Shown here in pieces: positions 16,032 to 23,874 of a DNA stretch of 30,388 bases. A model generated the notes under the pieces. The model saw only the letters and a program-made list of their open reading frames with translations. It ran no database searches and had not been told where the DNA came from. Source of the stretch: Cacconaster sp045114175 (lineage in GTDB: Bacteria; Bacteroidota; Bacteroidia; Bacteroidales; UBA932); assembly GCA_045114175.1 (NCBI GenBank), contig JBGUJZ010000019.1, forward strand, positions 1 through 30,388, written 5' to 3'. The position numbers and the translations under genes are program-made. Each line of letters begins with the position of its first letter. Within the stretch, counting starts at the first letter, position 1.

Positions 16032-16043
16032 CCCCTCGCGGGG
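16032..16043 (-). promoter_or_regulatory. GCGA-tetraloop hairpin at the 5' end of the rpsA mRNA
   Basis: On the minus strand this reads CCCC-GCGA-GGGG, a four-pair G/C stem closed by a GNRA-type tetraloop. It begins about 6 nt downstream of the rpsA -7 box, so the message would start with or just before it. A 5' stem of this kind can protect mRNA or serve as a protein-binding site; which applies is not known. Confidence 0.45.
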
Positions 16044-16048
16044 GACTG

Positions 16049-16078
16049 CAAAGGTACAACTAATTATTTGTTCTGCAA
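16049..16078 (-). promoter_or_regulatory. rpsA promoter, TTG-N19-TACCTTTG
   Basis: On the minus strand TTG (16076-16078) is followed after exactly 19 nt by TACCTTTG (16049-16056), a full match to the Bacteroidota -33/-7 promoter. The start would fall near 16042-16044, giving a leader of roughly 60 nt before the rpsA ATG at 15983. It interlocks with the divergent promoter at 16067-16097. Confidence 0.75.
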
Positions 16079-16097
16079 GTATTTTTAGATATATTTG
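16067..16097 (+). promoter_or_regulatory. promoter of the S9 peptidase pair, TTTG-N19-TATATTTG
   Basis: TTTG (16067-16070) is followed after 19 nt by TATATTTG (16090-16097), a full Bacteroidota promoter match. The start would fall near 16104, about 36 nt before the ATG at 16140. Its -33 box lies inside the spacer of the divergent rpsA promoter, so the two polymerases probably cannot bind at once. Confidence 0.75.
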
Positions 16098-16139
16098 CAT
16101 ACCATTCCAAGCAAAAGTAAATATCAAAAATATTTTCCT

Positions 16140-18761
16140 ATGAAACGCTGTCTTCTTCTCCTCACCTGCTTCCTGCTGGCAGCCGCTTCCTTTGCCGGTG
16201 CACAGGACAAGTATCAAACTCCGCCTCAGGACGTTGTAGATCTCTACATGGCCCAGCCCGTTCCCAAGGCAATCTTCAACGGCGACGCCACCCTTGCGGT
16301 GATTACCGAGCGCTCCTCGCAATTCCGCTCCCTTCAGGAGATGGTGGAGATGGATGAGTACAAGATTGGCGGTATCCGCATCGACGGCCGCAACTTCAGC
16401 GAGTCCCGCTACCGCACCCTGATCACCAACCTTTACCTGATCAGCGTGCCGGCCGGCGCACCTACGCAAGTGCTTGGTCTGCCCGCAGATCCGCATCTGT
16501 TTGAGATTCGCTGGTCGCCCTCGGGCCGCTATTTTGCTTTCCTGAACTACACGGACAACGAAGTGGAACTCTACCGCGTGGATGCCACCGCCGCACAGCC
16601 GGCAGCCGTGAAGATCAACGCCCGCAAGGTGAACGCCATCTTCGGCAGCAGCTTCGCATTCCTGGATGACGACCGGATTCTCTACAAGAGCGTGCCCGAC
16701 GGAATCGGTGAAATCCCCTCCGGAAAGCTGCCGGAAGGTCCGGTGATCCAGCGGAGCGACAAGAAAAAAGGCTCCTACCGCACCTATCAGGACCTGATCA
16801 AAACGCAGTCTGACGAAGAGCGTTACGACTATTTCTGCACCTCGGTTTTTGCCATCTGGGACGCTGCCACCAACAGCACCCGCACCATTGGCGAACCGGC
16901 CATCGTGCGTAACTATTCGCTCTCCCCGGACCGCAGCTACATGATGGTCACCACCGAGCACAAACCCTATTCCTACGTCCGTACGCACAGTTCTTTCCCC
17001 TCCAAACTCTTCATCGAAGACATGGAAGGCAACACGGTGAAAGTGCTGCGCGCTCCCGTCGCTCCCAAGCCCAAGACGGATGCCATGCCCAAGAAGCCCC
17101 GCAAGGCCGACAAACCCAAAGTAGAAAAGCCCCGCAAGCCGAGCAAGAGCCAGTATGCATGGCGTGCCGACCTCCCCGCTACCCTCACCTGGATCGAGAC
17201 GCTGCCCAACGGCAAGCCCGAACGTTCGGACGACGATATGGATTGGCTGGACCGGCTTCACAGAGATGATGAAGACCCGGCCAACAAAGATAAGGAGGAA
17301 CCTCGCTACGAGACCAGCCTCTGGCAGTGCGGCGCCCCGTTCAACCTGGATGAAGACAAGGTGATGCTGCTCCGCAGCGAATATCGCCTCCGCGACGTCA
17401 TCTGGGGTAACAACCGCATGGCTGTTTACACGGACTTCTCCAGCAAACAGAAGATCCGCCGCACCCTGCTCTTCAACCCCTCCGATACCGCACAGGCTCC
17501 CAAGGTCCTGATTACCGAGAGCACCGATCACGACACGCTCGGCGTATTCCCCGTGTACGGCAAACCCTGCACCATCCGCAATGCGTATGGCCGTCAGGTG
17601 CTGCTGACCGACGCCAAGGGCACCTTCCTCCTCTTCTCCGGTGAGAACCGCCGGGACGCCGAGGGTGACCCGATGTCGTTCGTGGACTGCTATAACCTCA
17701 AGAATGGCAAGACCGTCAACCTCTGGACCGGCAAGGCTCCGTACGACGAGCGCATCACCACTATTCTTGGCGCTACCGCATCCAAGGTCAACTTCCTCAG
17801 CATCAAGCAATCCACCAAGGAAGTTCCGAACTACTACAGTGTGGAAGGCCGCGCAAAGGGCAAGGTCAAATCCACCCAAATCACCCGTTTCGAAAACCCG
17901 CTGCCGCAACTGGCTGCCGTACAGGATACCTTCGTTACCTACACCCGCAAGGATGGCGTGAAGCTCACCGCCCGCCTCTTCCTGCCGGCCGGCTACAACC
18001 CCGAGACCGACGGCAAACTGCCGGTGCTGATGTGGACCTACCCGTACGAATACCGCTGCGCAGCCGAGGCTGAAAAACGCCGCCAGGAGCGCTACACCTT
18101 CCCGGTTCCGAGCCGCACCATCCATATCACCTGGGCCACCAAGGGATATGCCGTGATGCAGGGTTTCTCCATGCCGATCATCTCCAAGACCGTCAAGAGC
18201 CAGCCCAACGATGACTTCCTCAACCAGCTGGTTATGAACGCAGAAGCAGCTATCGACTTCCTGGATAATGCCGGAATCGGCGACCGCAACCGCGTGGCTG
18301 TCGGCGGACACTCCTACGGCTCCTTCATGACGGTGAACCTGATGGCACACTCCAAACTCTTCAAGGCCGGCCTGGCCGAGAGCGGCGCCTTCAACCGTTC
18401 CCTCACCCCGTTCGGTTTCCAGAGCGAGAACCGCACCTATTGGAAAGCCCGCAAGGTCTATGACCGGATGTCGCCGTTCAACTATGCGGACAGCATCTCC
18501 GGCCACATTCTCTTTGTCCACGGTATGATGGATGAGAACACCGGTACGCACCCCATCCAGAGCGAGCGCATGTACCAGGCAGCAGCCGGTGCCGGCAAGG
18601 ATGTAGATTACCTGCAGCTCCCCTACGAGGGCCACGGATACATCTTCAAGGAGAACCTGCTGCATCTCTTCAGCGAGCTCTACAACATGCTTGAGAAATA
18701 TGTAAAGAATGCGAAGCCGGAGGCAGCAGAAAAGCCTGTCGAGGCTCCGGAATCCAAATAA
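16140..18761 (+). CDS. secreted S9-family prolyl-oligopeptidase-like peptidase, copy 1
   Basis: This 873-aa protein has a signal peptide (MKRCLLLLTCFLLAAASFAGAQ), a long N-terminal beta-propeller-like region and a C-terminal alpha/beta-hydrolase domain. The triad is S725 in GGHSYGSFM, D798 in GMMDENTGTHPIQSE and H832 in YEGHGY. The block SGAFNRSLTPFGFQSE resembles the glutamyl endopeptidase branch (S9D) of plant chloroplasts and bacteria, so Glu-specific cleavage is possible but not shown. Residues about 306-338 are Lys/Pro-rich and 361-393 are Asp/Glu/Arg-rich; this insert is absent from copy 2. The frame opens earlier at a TTG (16095) inside the promoter; the ATG at 16140 begins the signal peptide. 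Copy 2 follows after 7 nt. Confidence 0.92.
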   Translation: MKRCLLLLTCFLLAAASFAGAQDKYQTPPQDVVDLYMAQPVPKAIFNGDATLAVITERSSQFRSLQEMVEMDEYKIGGIRIDGRNFSESRYRTLITNLYLISVPAGAPTQVLGLPADPHLFEIRWSPSGRYFAFLNYTDNEVELYRVDATAAQPAAVKINARKVNAIFGSSFAFLDDDRILYKSVPDGIGEIPSGKLPEGPVIQRSDKKKGSYRTYQDLIKTQSDEERYDYFCTSVFAIWDAATNSTRTIGEPAIVRNYSLSPDRSYMMVTTEHKPYSYVRTHSSFPSKLFIEDMEGNTVKVLRAPVAPKPKTDAMPKKPRKADKPKVEKPRKPSKSQYAWRADLPATLTWIETLPNGKPERSDDDMDWLDRLHRDDEDPANKDKEEPRYETSLWQCGAPFNLDEDKVMLLRSEYRLRDVIWGNNRMAVYTDFSSKQKIRRTLLFNPSDTAQAPKVLITESTDHDTLGVFPVYGKPCTIRNAYGRQVLLTDAKGTFLLFSGENRRDAEGDPMSFVDCYNLKNGKTVNLWTGKAPYDERITTILGATASKVNFLSIKQSTKEVPNYYSVEGRAKGKVKSTQITRFENPLPQLAAVQDTFVTYTRKDGVKLTARLFLPAGYNPETDGKLPVLMWTYPYEYRCAAEAEKRRQERYTFPVPSRTIHITWATKGYAVMQGFSMPIISKTVKSQPNDDFLNQLVMNAEAAIDFLDNAGIGDRNRVAVGGHSYGSFMTVNLMAHSKLFKAGLAESGAFNRSLTPFGFQSENRTYWKARKVYDRMSPFNYADSISGHILFVHGMMDENTGTHPIQSERMYQAAAGAGKDVDYLQLPYEGHGYIFKENLLHLFSELYNMLEKYVKNAKPEAAEKPVEAPESK

Positions 18762-18768
18762 CTGATTC

Positions 18769-21201
18769 ATGAACAGACGCTTTAGCGCCCTGCTGCTTGC
18801 GGGGCTGATTCTCCTTTCCCCCAATTATGCATCGGCACGGGAAGTGACCTACGCACATCCTTCGGCCGATGTGGAAGAGATGATCCTGGCTCAGCCGCTG
18901 CCCAAGATTTCCTTCAATCCGCAGGCAACGGTGGGTGTAATCTACCAGGCGATTGAAAAGTACCACCCCCTCTCTTATATCGAGGGAATCCGGGAATTCA
19001 AGGTAGGCGGACTGCGCCTCAACGGCGATAACTTCAGCCAGACCCGCAAACTCTTTTACGGCCGGATTGAGCTTATCACGGCCGCTACCGGTGCCACCCA
19101 CGCCATCGCCAACCTGCCTGAGGGGCTGATGGCCCACGACTTTGGATGGTCGCCCGACGGACGCTGGCTCTGCTTCCTCAACGATACGCCCAAAGAGGTG
19201 GAACTCTACCGGGTGGATGTCACAGCCAGGGTTCCGACCGCTGTCAAGATCAATACGCGTCCCGTGAACAGCATCTTCGACGATGTCTATGCCTTCGTCG
19301 GCAACGACGCCGTGCTCTACAAGAGCGTACCGCAGGATTTGGGCGAGTTTCCCAAACAGGAGTTCCCCAAGGGCCCCATCATTCAATCCAGCAGGAACGG
19401 CAGCACCGAGTACCGCACCTATCAGGACCTGATCAAGTCGCCCTACGACGAAGCTGTCTTTGAATACCTCTGCACGGCGGAGTTGTCGCTCTTTGACGGC
19501 AACACCACCCGCACGGTGGGAAAGAAGGGCGTCATCAGCAGTTTCAAGGTCTCCCCGGACGGCAATTATATGATTCTCTCCACGCTCCACAAGCCCTATT
19601 CCTATACCAAGACCTACGCCAACTTCTACAAGCGCATCGTGCTGACGGACATGCAGGGCAAATTGATGCGTCCGCTGAAGAAACAGGGCAATCCGCCCAA
19701 AGGCGCTCCGATCCACAGCATGTGGAGTTGGCGGGCCGACAAACCCGCTTCGCTGGTCTTCAAGGTGAAGACCGTCAAAGGCGATAAGGCCTCCTACACG
19801 CTTTTCCAGGCCGACGCCCCCTTTGCCATCAGGGAGAACCGAAAACTGGTCACCGCCACTTCCGATATCGTTGACGTGCTCTGGTATGACGACAATACAG
19901 CCCTCTATATCGAGCGCTCCGACTCGCAGAAAAAGCGCTGGATCAAGACCTTCAACCCGTCTGATTCCACAGCGGTTCCGGTTACCCTTCTGACGGAGGA
20001 TCTACACGACTGGGGAACCAACGTAAAGGTCTTTGCCGGCACCGTCTGCAAACAACACGGCACGGACAAAGTGCTGGTCGATCCCAAGGAGCGGACCATT
20101 CTCCTGAGCGGCAACAAGCGGATGGACGAGCATGGACTCCAGTACAGTTATATTGACCGGATCAGCCTGAAAGACGGCAAGACGGAGACGGTCTGGACCT
20201 CCGGTCCGATTTACAAGATCACTCAGATCAGCCTCCTCTCCCAGTCCAAGAAGGGACTGCGCTTCATCGCCTCCAAGGAATCCGCCACCGATGTTCCGAA
20301 CTATGTGGAATTCAATGTAGACCGCAAGGGACGCGTGAAAGAGCGTCAGATTTCCGCTTTTGAGAACCCCCTGCCGCATAGCGACGAAATCCGGATGACC
20401 TATCTCACCTACCAGCGTGCCGACGGCGTAAACTGCGCGGCGCGGGTTTATCTTCCGGCCGGTTACGACAAGGAGCGCGACGGCAAGCTGCCCGTATTCA
20501 TGTGGACCTATCCCCGCGAGCACTATACCCGCCACAGCGCCGAAATCAACTTCCGCGCGAGCCACAACACCTTTGCGATGCCCGACCAGTTCAACCAGAT
20601 CTTCTGGTGTCTGAAGGGCTATGCGGTGGTGCTCGACTGGACCATGGCCATTCTGGCTGATGATCCGGACGGCGACTACAATGCGAACTTCGTCCGCGAA
20701 CTGAAGATGAGTGCGGAAGCCATCGTGGATGCATTGGACAACTCCGGCATCGGCGACCGCAACCGGATGGCAGTGGGCGGCCTCTCCTACGGCTCCTTCA
20801 TGACTGCCAACCTGCTGGCCCACACCGACCTGTACAAGGTTGGCTTCGCCAATAGCGGCGCTTTCAACCGCACCCTCACGCCCTTCGGATTCCAATATTA
20901 CAAGAAGGATTACTGGGAGTCCGAACAGATCTACCACGATATGTCGCCCTACAACTATGCCGACAAGATCAAGACGCCGATCCTGATCACCCACGGCCAG
21001 ATGGACGAAAATACCGGCACCCACCCCATTCAGAGCGAACGGCTCTATCAGGCGATTGCCGGACATGGTGGAGACGCCACCTATCTGCAACTCCCCTACG
21101 AAGGACACGTGATGGCCTTCAAGGAGAACGTGCTGCACTACTTCTCCGTGGTGGAAAAGATGCTCGACAAATACCTGAAGAACGCAAAAGTTGAAGATTA
21201 A
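18769..21201 (+). CDS. secreted S9-family prolyl-oligopeptidase-like peptidase, copy 2
   Basis: This 810-aa paralogue of the preceding gene has a signal peptide (MNRRFSALLLAGLILLSPNYASA), the propeller-like region and the hydrolase domain. The triad is intact: S673 in GGLSYGSFM, D746 in GQMDENTGTHPIQSE and H780 in YEGHVMAF. It shares with copy 1 the blocks VELYRVDVTA, YRTYQDLIK, SGAFNRTLTPFGFQ and IQSERLYQA, so the pair arose by tandem duplication, but it is well diverged and lacks the charged insert. It probably acts in the periplasm or at the surface on peptides. It starts 7 nt after copy 1 and depends on the same promoter. The prfA promoter's -33 box lies within its last codons. Confidence 0.92.
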   Translation: MNRRFSALLLAGLILLSPNYASAREVTYAHPSADVEEMILAQPLPKISFNPQATVGVIYQAIEKYHPLSYIEGIREFKVGGLRLNGDNFSQTRKLFYGRIELITAATGATHAIANLPEGLMAHDFGWSPDGRWLCFLNDTPKEVELYRVDVTARVPTAVKINTRPVNSIFDDVYAFVGNDAVLYKSVPQDLGEFPKQEFPKGPIIQSSRNGSTEYRTYQDLIKSPYDEAVFEYLCTAELSLFDGNTTRTVGKKGVISSFKVSPDGNYMILSTLHKPYSYTKTYANFYKRIVLTDMQGKLMRPLKKQGNPPKGAPIHSMWSWRADKPASLVFKVKTVKGDKASYTLFQADAPFAIRENRKLVTATSDIVDVLWYDDNTALYIERSDSQKKRWIKTFNPSDSTAVPVTLLTEDLHDWGTNVKVFAGTVCKQHGTDKVLVDPKERTILLSGNKRMDEHGLQYSYIDRISLKDGKTETVWTSGPIYKITQISLLSQSKKGLRFIASKESATDVPNYVEFNVDRKGRVKERQISAFENPLPHSDEIRMTYLTYQRADGVNCAARVYLPAGYDKERDGKLPVFMWTYPREHYTRHSAEINFRASHNTFAMPDQFNQIFWCLKGYAVVLDWTMAILADDPDGDYNANFVRELKMSAEAIVDALDNSGIGDRNRMAVGGLSYGSFMTANLLAHTDLYKVGFANSGAFNRTLTPFGFQYYKKDYWESEQIYHDMSPYNYADKIKTPILITHGQMDENTGTHPIQSERLYQAIAGHGGDATYLQLPYEGHVMAFKENVLHYFSVVEKMLDKYLKNAKVED

Positions 21202-21220
21202 CCGCTTTTTGTTACCTTTG
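21191..21220 (+). promoter_or_regulatory. prfA promoter, TTG-N19-TACCTTTG
   Basis: TTG (21191-21193) is followed after 19 nt by TACCTTTG (21213-21220), a full Bacteroidota promoter match. The -33 box lies in the last codons of the upstream peptidase gene. Transcription would start near 21226, leaving a leader of about 20 nt with an SD, so prfA can be expressed independently of the peptidases. Confidence 0.75.
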
Positions 21221-21234
21221 CGCCCCTATTAACG

Positions 21235-21240
21235 AAGGAG
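21235..21240 (+). promoter_or_regulatory. canonical Shine-Dalgarno AAGGAG before prfA
   Basis: AAGGAG lies 6 nt before the ATG at 21247, the ideal spacing for pairing with 16S rRNA. Few other genes in this window show such a site, and the phylum as a whole makes little use of SD sequences, so this fixes the prfA start and stands out. Confidence 0.75.
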
Positions 21241-21246
21241 ATACCT

Positions 21247-22332
21247 ATGGCAGAGAATACCTTGCTCGACAAGCTGGAAGGCTTGCGTGAAAAATACGAA
21301 TCCATTGCGCAGCAGATCGCCGATCCGGAAGTGATCGCCGACATGAAGCGCTATGTCCAGCTCAACAAGGACTACAAGGAGCTGGAACCGATTATCGAGG
21401 CCGGCGCGCGCTACAAGAAACTGTTGGGCGACCTGGCCGGCGCCAAGGATATTCTCCTGAACGAGAAGGATGAAGACCTTCGCGAGATGGCCAAGGAAGA
21501 GGCTTCGGAGCTGGAAGAGAAACTTCCGGCACTGGAAGAGGAGATCCGCCTGCTGCTGATTCCGGCCGACCCGCAGGACAGCAAAAACGCAATTCTGGAA
21601 ATTCGTGGCGGTACCGGCGGCGACGAGGCGGCTATCTTTGCCGGCGACCTCTTCCGCATGTACTCTAAATACTTCGAACGCAAGGGGTGGAAGATGGAGA
21701 TCAACAGCCCGAGCGAAGGTGCAGCCGGTGGCTACAAGGAAATCGTCTGCAAGGTCAGCGGCGAAAAGGTTTACGGTACGCTCAAATATGAGAGCGGCGT
21801 GCACCGCGTACAGCGTGTGCCCCAGACCGAGACCCAGGGCCGCGTGCACACCTCCGCCGCTTCGGTGGTGGTGCTGCCCGAGGCCGACGAGTTCGACGTG
21901 CAGATTGACATGAAGGATGTCCGCAAGGATACCTTCTGCTCCTCCGGCCCGGGTGGACAGTGTGTCAACACCACCTACTCCGCCATCCGTCTGACCCACA
22001 TCCCTTCAGGCATCGTGGTGCAGTGCCAGGACGAGCGTTCCCAGCTCAAGAACTTCGACAAGGCCATGCAGGAACTCCGTACCCGCCTCTACAACCTCGA
22101 GTACGAGAAGTATCTGAACGAAATCACCGCGCAGCGTAAGACCATGGTCTCCACCGGCGACCGCAGCGCCAAGATCCGCACCTACAACTATCCGCAGTCC
22201 CGCGTGACCGACCACCGCATCAACTACACGATGTACAACCTCCCCGTCTTCATGGACGGCGACATCCAGGAGCTCATTGACCAGCTGCAGATTGCCGAGA
22301 ACGCCGAGCGTCTCAAGGCAGCCGGCGAGTAA
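21247..22332 (+). CDS. prfA: peptide chain release factor 1
   Basis: This 361-aa protein is release factor 1, which recognises UAA and UAG and releases the finished peptide. The GGQ motif that reaches the peptidyl-transferase centre is at residues 236-238 (SSGPGGQCVNTT). The tripeptide that reads the stop codon is P192-Q193-T194 in RVPQTETQGR, the PxT form of RF1 rather than the SPF of RF2. Coiled-coil N-terminal and RF-1 C-terminal regions are of normal length. It has its own promoter and an SD. Its TAA abuts the TAA of the convergent tcdA gene with no base between. Confidence 0.96.
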   Translation: MAENTLLDKLEGLREKYESIAQQIADPEVIADMKRYVQLNKDYKELEPIIEAGARYKKLLGDLAGAKDILLNEKDEDLREMAKEEASELEEKLPALEEEIRLLLIPADPQDSKNAILEIRGGTGGDEAAIFAGDLFRMYSKYFERKGWKMEINSPSEGAAGGYKEIVCKVSGEKVYGTLKYESGVHRVQRVPQTETQGRVHTSAASVVVLPEADEFDVQIDMKDVRKDTFCSSGPGGQCVNTTYSAIRLTHIPSGIVVQCQDERSQLKNFDKAMQELRTRLYNLEYEKYLNEITAQRKTMVSTGDRSAKIRTYNYPQSRVTDHRINYTMYNLPVFMDGDIQELIDQLQIAENAERLKAAGE

Positions 22333-23064
22333 TTATTCCTTGATCAGGTATTGAAGGGCGGCCTGGGCGCAGGCGCAGCCAAATGAAGCAGGCAGGTAGG
22401 AGATGGTTCCTACCTGCGACTTTTTATTGCTGACCTCAGCCTGCTCGGCGGGGGTCATCTCCACAATGGCATTCTCATCCGGGAGTTCCTCGGAGAAGAC
22501 CACCTTGAAACCCTTGGTAATGCCCATCTTGCGCAGTTTCTTGCGGACGATGTAGGCCAGCGGGCAGTTGAAGGATTTGGAGAGATCCGTGATGCGGATT
22601 CGCGTCATGTCGTATTTGGCCCCGGAGCCCATGGAGCTTACCAGCGGGATGTGGTTCTCCACGCAGTGGCGGATGAGGGCCAGCTTGGGCGAGAGGGTAT
22701 CGATGGCATCGATCAGGAAATCAATTCCTTGCGGAAGCAATTCCGCCACATTTTTCTCATCCAGATAGCCATTGATGACAGTCAGCTGAAGGGCCGGATT
22801 GATATCGAGCAACCGCTCGCGCAGCACCTCCGTCTTGGGGCGGCCAAGGGTAGATTCGAGGGCCAGCAGTTGGCGGTTTTTGTTGGTCAGCGAGACGCAA
22901 TCGGAATCGAGAATCACCATCCGCCCTACCCCGGCACGGACCACCATTTCGGCAGCGAAAGCACCGACGCCGCCCAGGCCGATGACGGCCACGCACTTGT
23001 TTTCAAGCGCGGCCAGGCGCGATTCGCCCAGCAGCATTCCGGTGCGTTCCCGCCAGTCAGCCAT
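22333..23064 (-). CDS. tcdA: tRNA threonylcarbamoyladenosine dehydratase, ThiF/E1-like
   Basis: This 243-aa protein belongs to the TcdA/CsdL branch of the E1-like ThiF/MoeB superfamily, which cyclises t6A to ct6A at position 37 of tRNAs reading ANN codons, using ATP. The nucleotide-binding loop is VAVIGLGGVGAFAAEM near residues 25-40, followed by LDSDCVSLTNKNRQLLAL, IDAIDTLSPKLALI and the family segment VSSMGSGAKYDMTRIRITDLSKSFNCPLA. The length matches TcdA. It is last in the nrnA-FKBP-FKBP-mazG-tcdA block, 3 nt after mazG. Other ThiF-like activities are possible but less likely. Confidence 0.92.
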   Translation of the reverse strand: MADWRERTGMLLGESRLAALENKCVAVIGLGGVGAFAAEMVVRAGVGRMVILDSDCVSLTNKNRQLLALESTLGRPKTEVLRERLLDINPALQLTVINGYLDEKNVAELLPQGIDFLIDAIDTLSPKLALIRHCVENHIPLVSSMGSGAKYDMTRIRITDLSKSFNCPLAYIVRKKLRKMGITKGFKVVFSEELPDENAIVEMTPAEQAEVSNKKSQVGTISYLPASFGCACAQAALQYLIKE

Positions 23065-23067
23065 TGT

Positions 23068-23874
23068 TTATAAACCTTTGGATTTAGCCTCGTTCCAGAG
23101 GGCGTCCATCTCTTCCAGCGACATCTCTTTGAGGTCGCGGCCGCGCGCCTTCCCCTCCACTTCTACATAGGTAAAGCGGTCGCGGAACTTGCGGCAGGTG
23201 CGCTCCAGCGCGGTGTCCGGATTGAGATCGTAGAGACGGGCCGCGTTGATTATGGAGAAGAGCAGGTCGCCCAACTCCCCTTCTGCCGCCTCGCGGGCAG
23301 CGGTGTCGCCCTTTTCGAGCGAAGCCATCTCGGCCTTGAATTCTCCCAGCTCCTCGGAAACCTTGTCCCAGACATCCTCGCGACGGTTCCAGTCGAATCC
23401 CACCGCGCGTGCCTTCTCCTGCATCCGGTAGGCCTTGATGATGGGCGGGAGACTGTTGGGCACGCCGGAAAGCACGGTCTTGTTGCCATCCTTCTCCGTG
23501 CGTTTGATCTGTTCCCAGTTCTTGATCACCTCGCCGGCATTGGCAGCCGTCACGTCGCCATAGACATGGGGATGGCGATAGATCAGCTTGTCACAGAGGC
23601 GGTTGATAACCTGGGCGATATCGAAGGACTGCTGCTCTTCACCCAACTTAGCGTAGAAAACAACGTGGAGAAGGACGTCACCCAACTCTTTGGAAATCTC
23701 ATTCATATCGCCGTCCAAGATGGCATCCGAAAGCTCCGAACACTCCTCCACGGTCTGCGGACGGAGCGATTCGAAGGTCTGCTTGCGATCCCACGGGCAC
23801 TTCTCCCGCAAGTCGTCCATGATGCCCAGCAAACGGGCGAAAGCGGCCTTTGCAGCCTCGGCGTCAGTCTTCAT
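23068..23874 (-). CDS. mazG: nucleoside triphosphate pyrophosphohydrolase MazG
   Basis: This 268-aa protein is a two-domain MazG, which hydrolyses (d)NTPs to monophosphates and pyrophosphate and helps clear abnormal nucleotides. The first domain has CPWDRKQTFESLRPQTVEECSEL followed by KELGDVLLHVVFYAKL; the second has EELGEFKAEM and EGELGDLLFSIINAARL, the EExxE and ExxD metal-binding pairs. VGFDWN and the ending MDALWNEAK are also typical. The open frame extends to 23958, but the ATG at 23874 gives the usual family N-terminus and length. That start lies 11 bases inside the 3' end of the upstream FKBP gene, suggesting coupling. Confidence 0.94.
   Translation of the reverse strand: MKTDAEAAKAAFARLLGIMDDLREKCPWDRKQTFESLRPQTVEECSELSDAILDGDMNEISKELGDVLLHVVFYAKLGEEQQSFDIAQVINRLCDKLIYRHPHVYGDVTAANAGEVIKNWEQIKRTEKDGNKTVLSGVPNSLPPIIKAYRMQEKARAVGFDWNRREDVWDKVSEELGEFKAEMASLEKGDTAAREAAEGELGDLLFSIINAARLYDLNPDTALERTCRKFRDRFTYVEVEGKARGRDLKEMSLEEMDALWNEAKSKGL

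Noticed and set aside
16011..18824. 937-codon minus-strand open frame opposite S9 peptidase copy 1
   Set aside because: High G+C codon use on the real strand keeps the antisense frame free of stops. The plus-strand protein has a signal peptide and a full catalytic triad.
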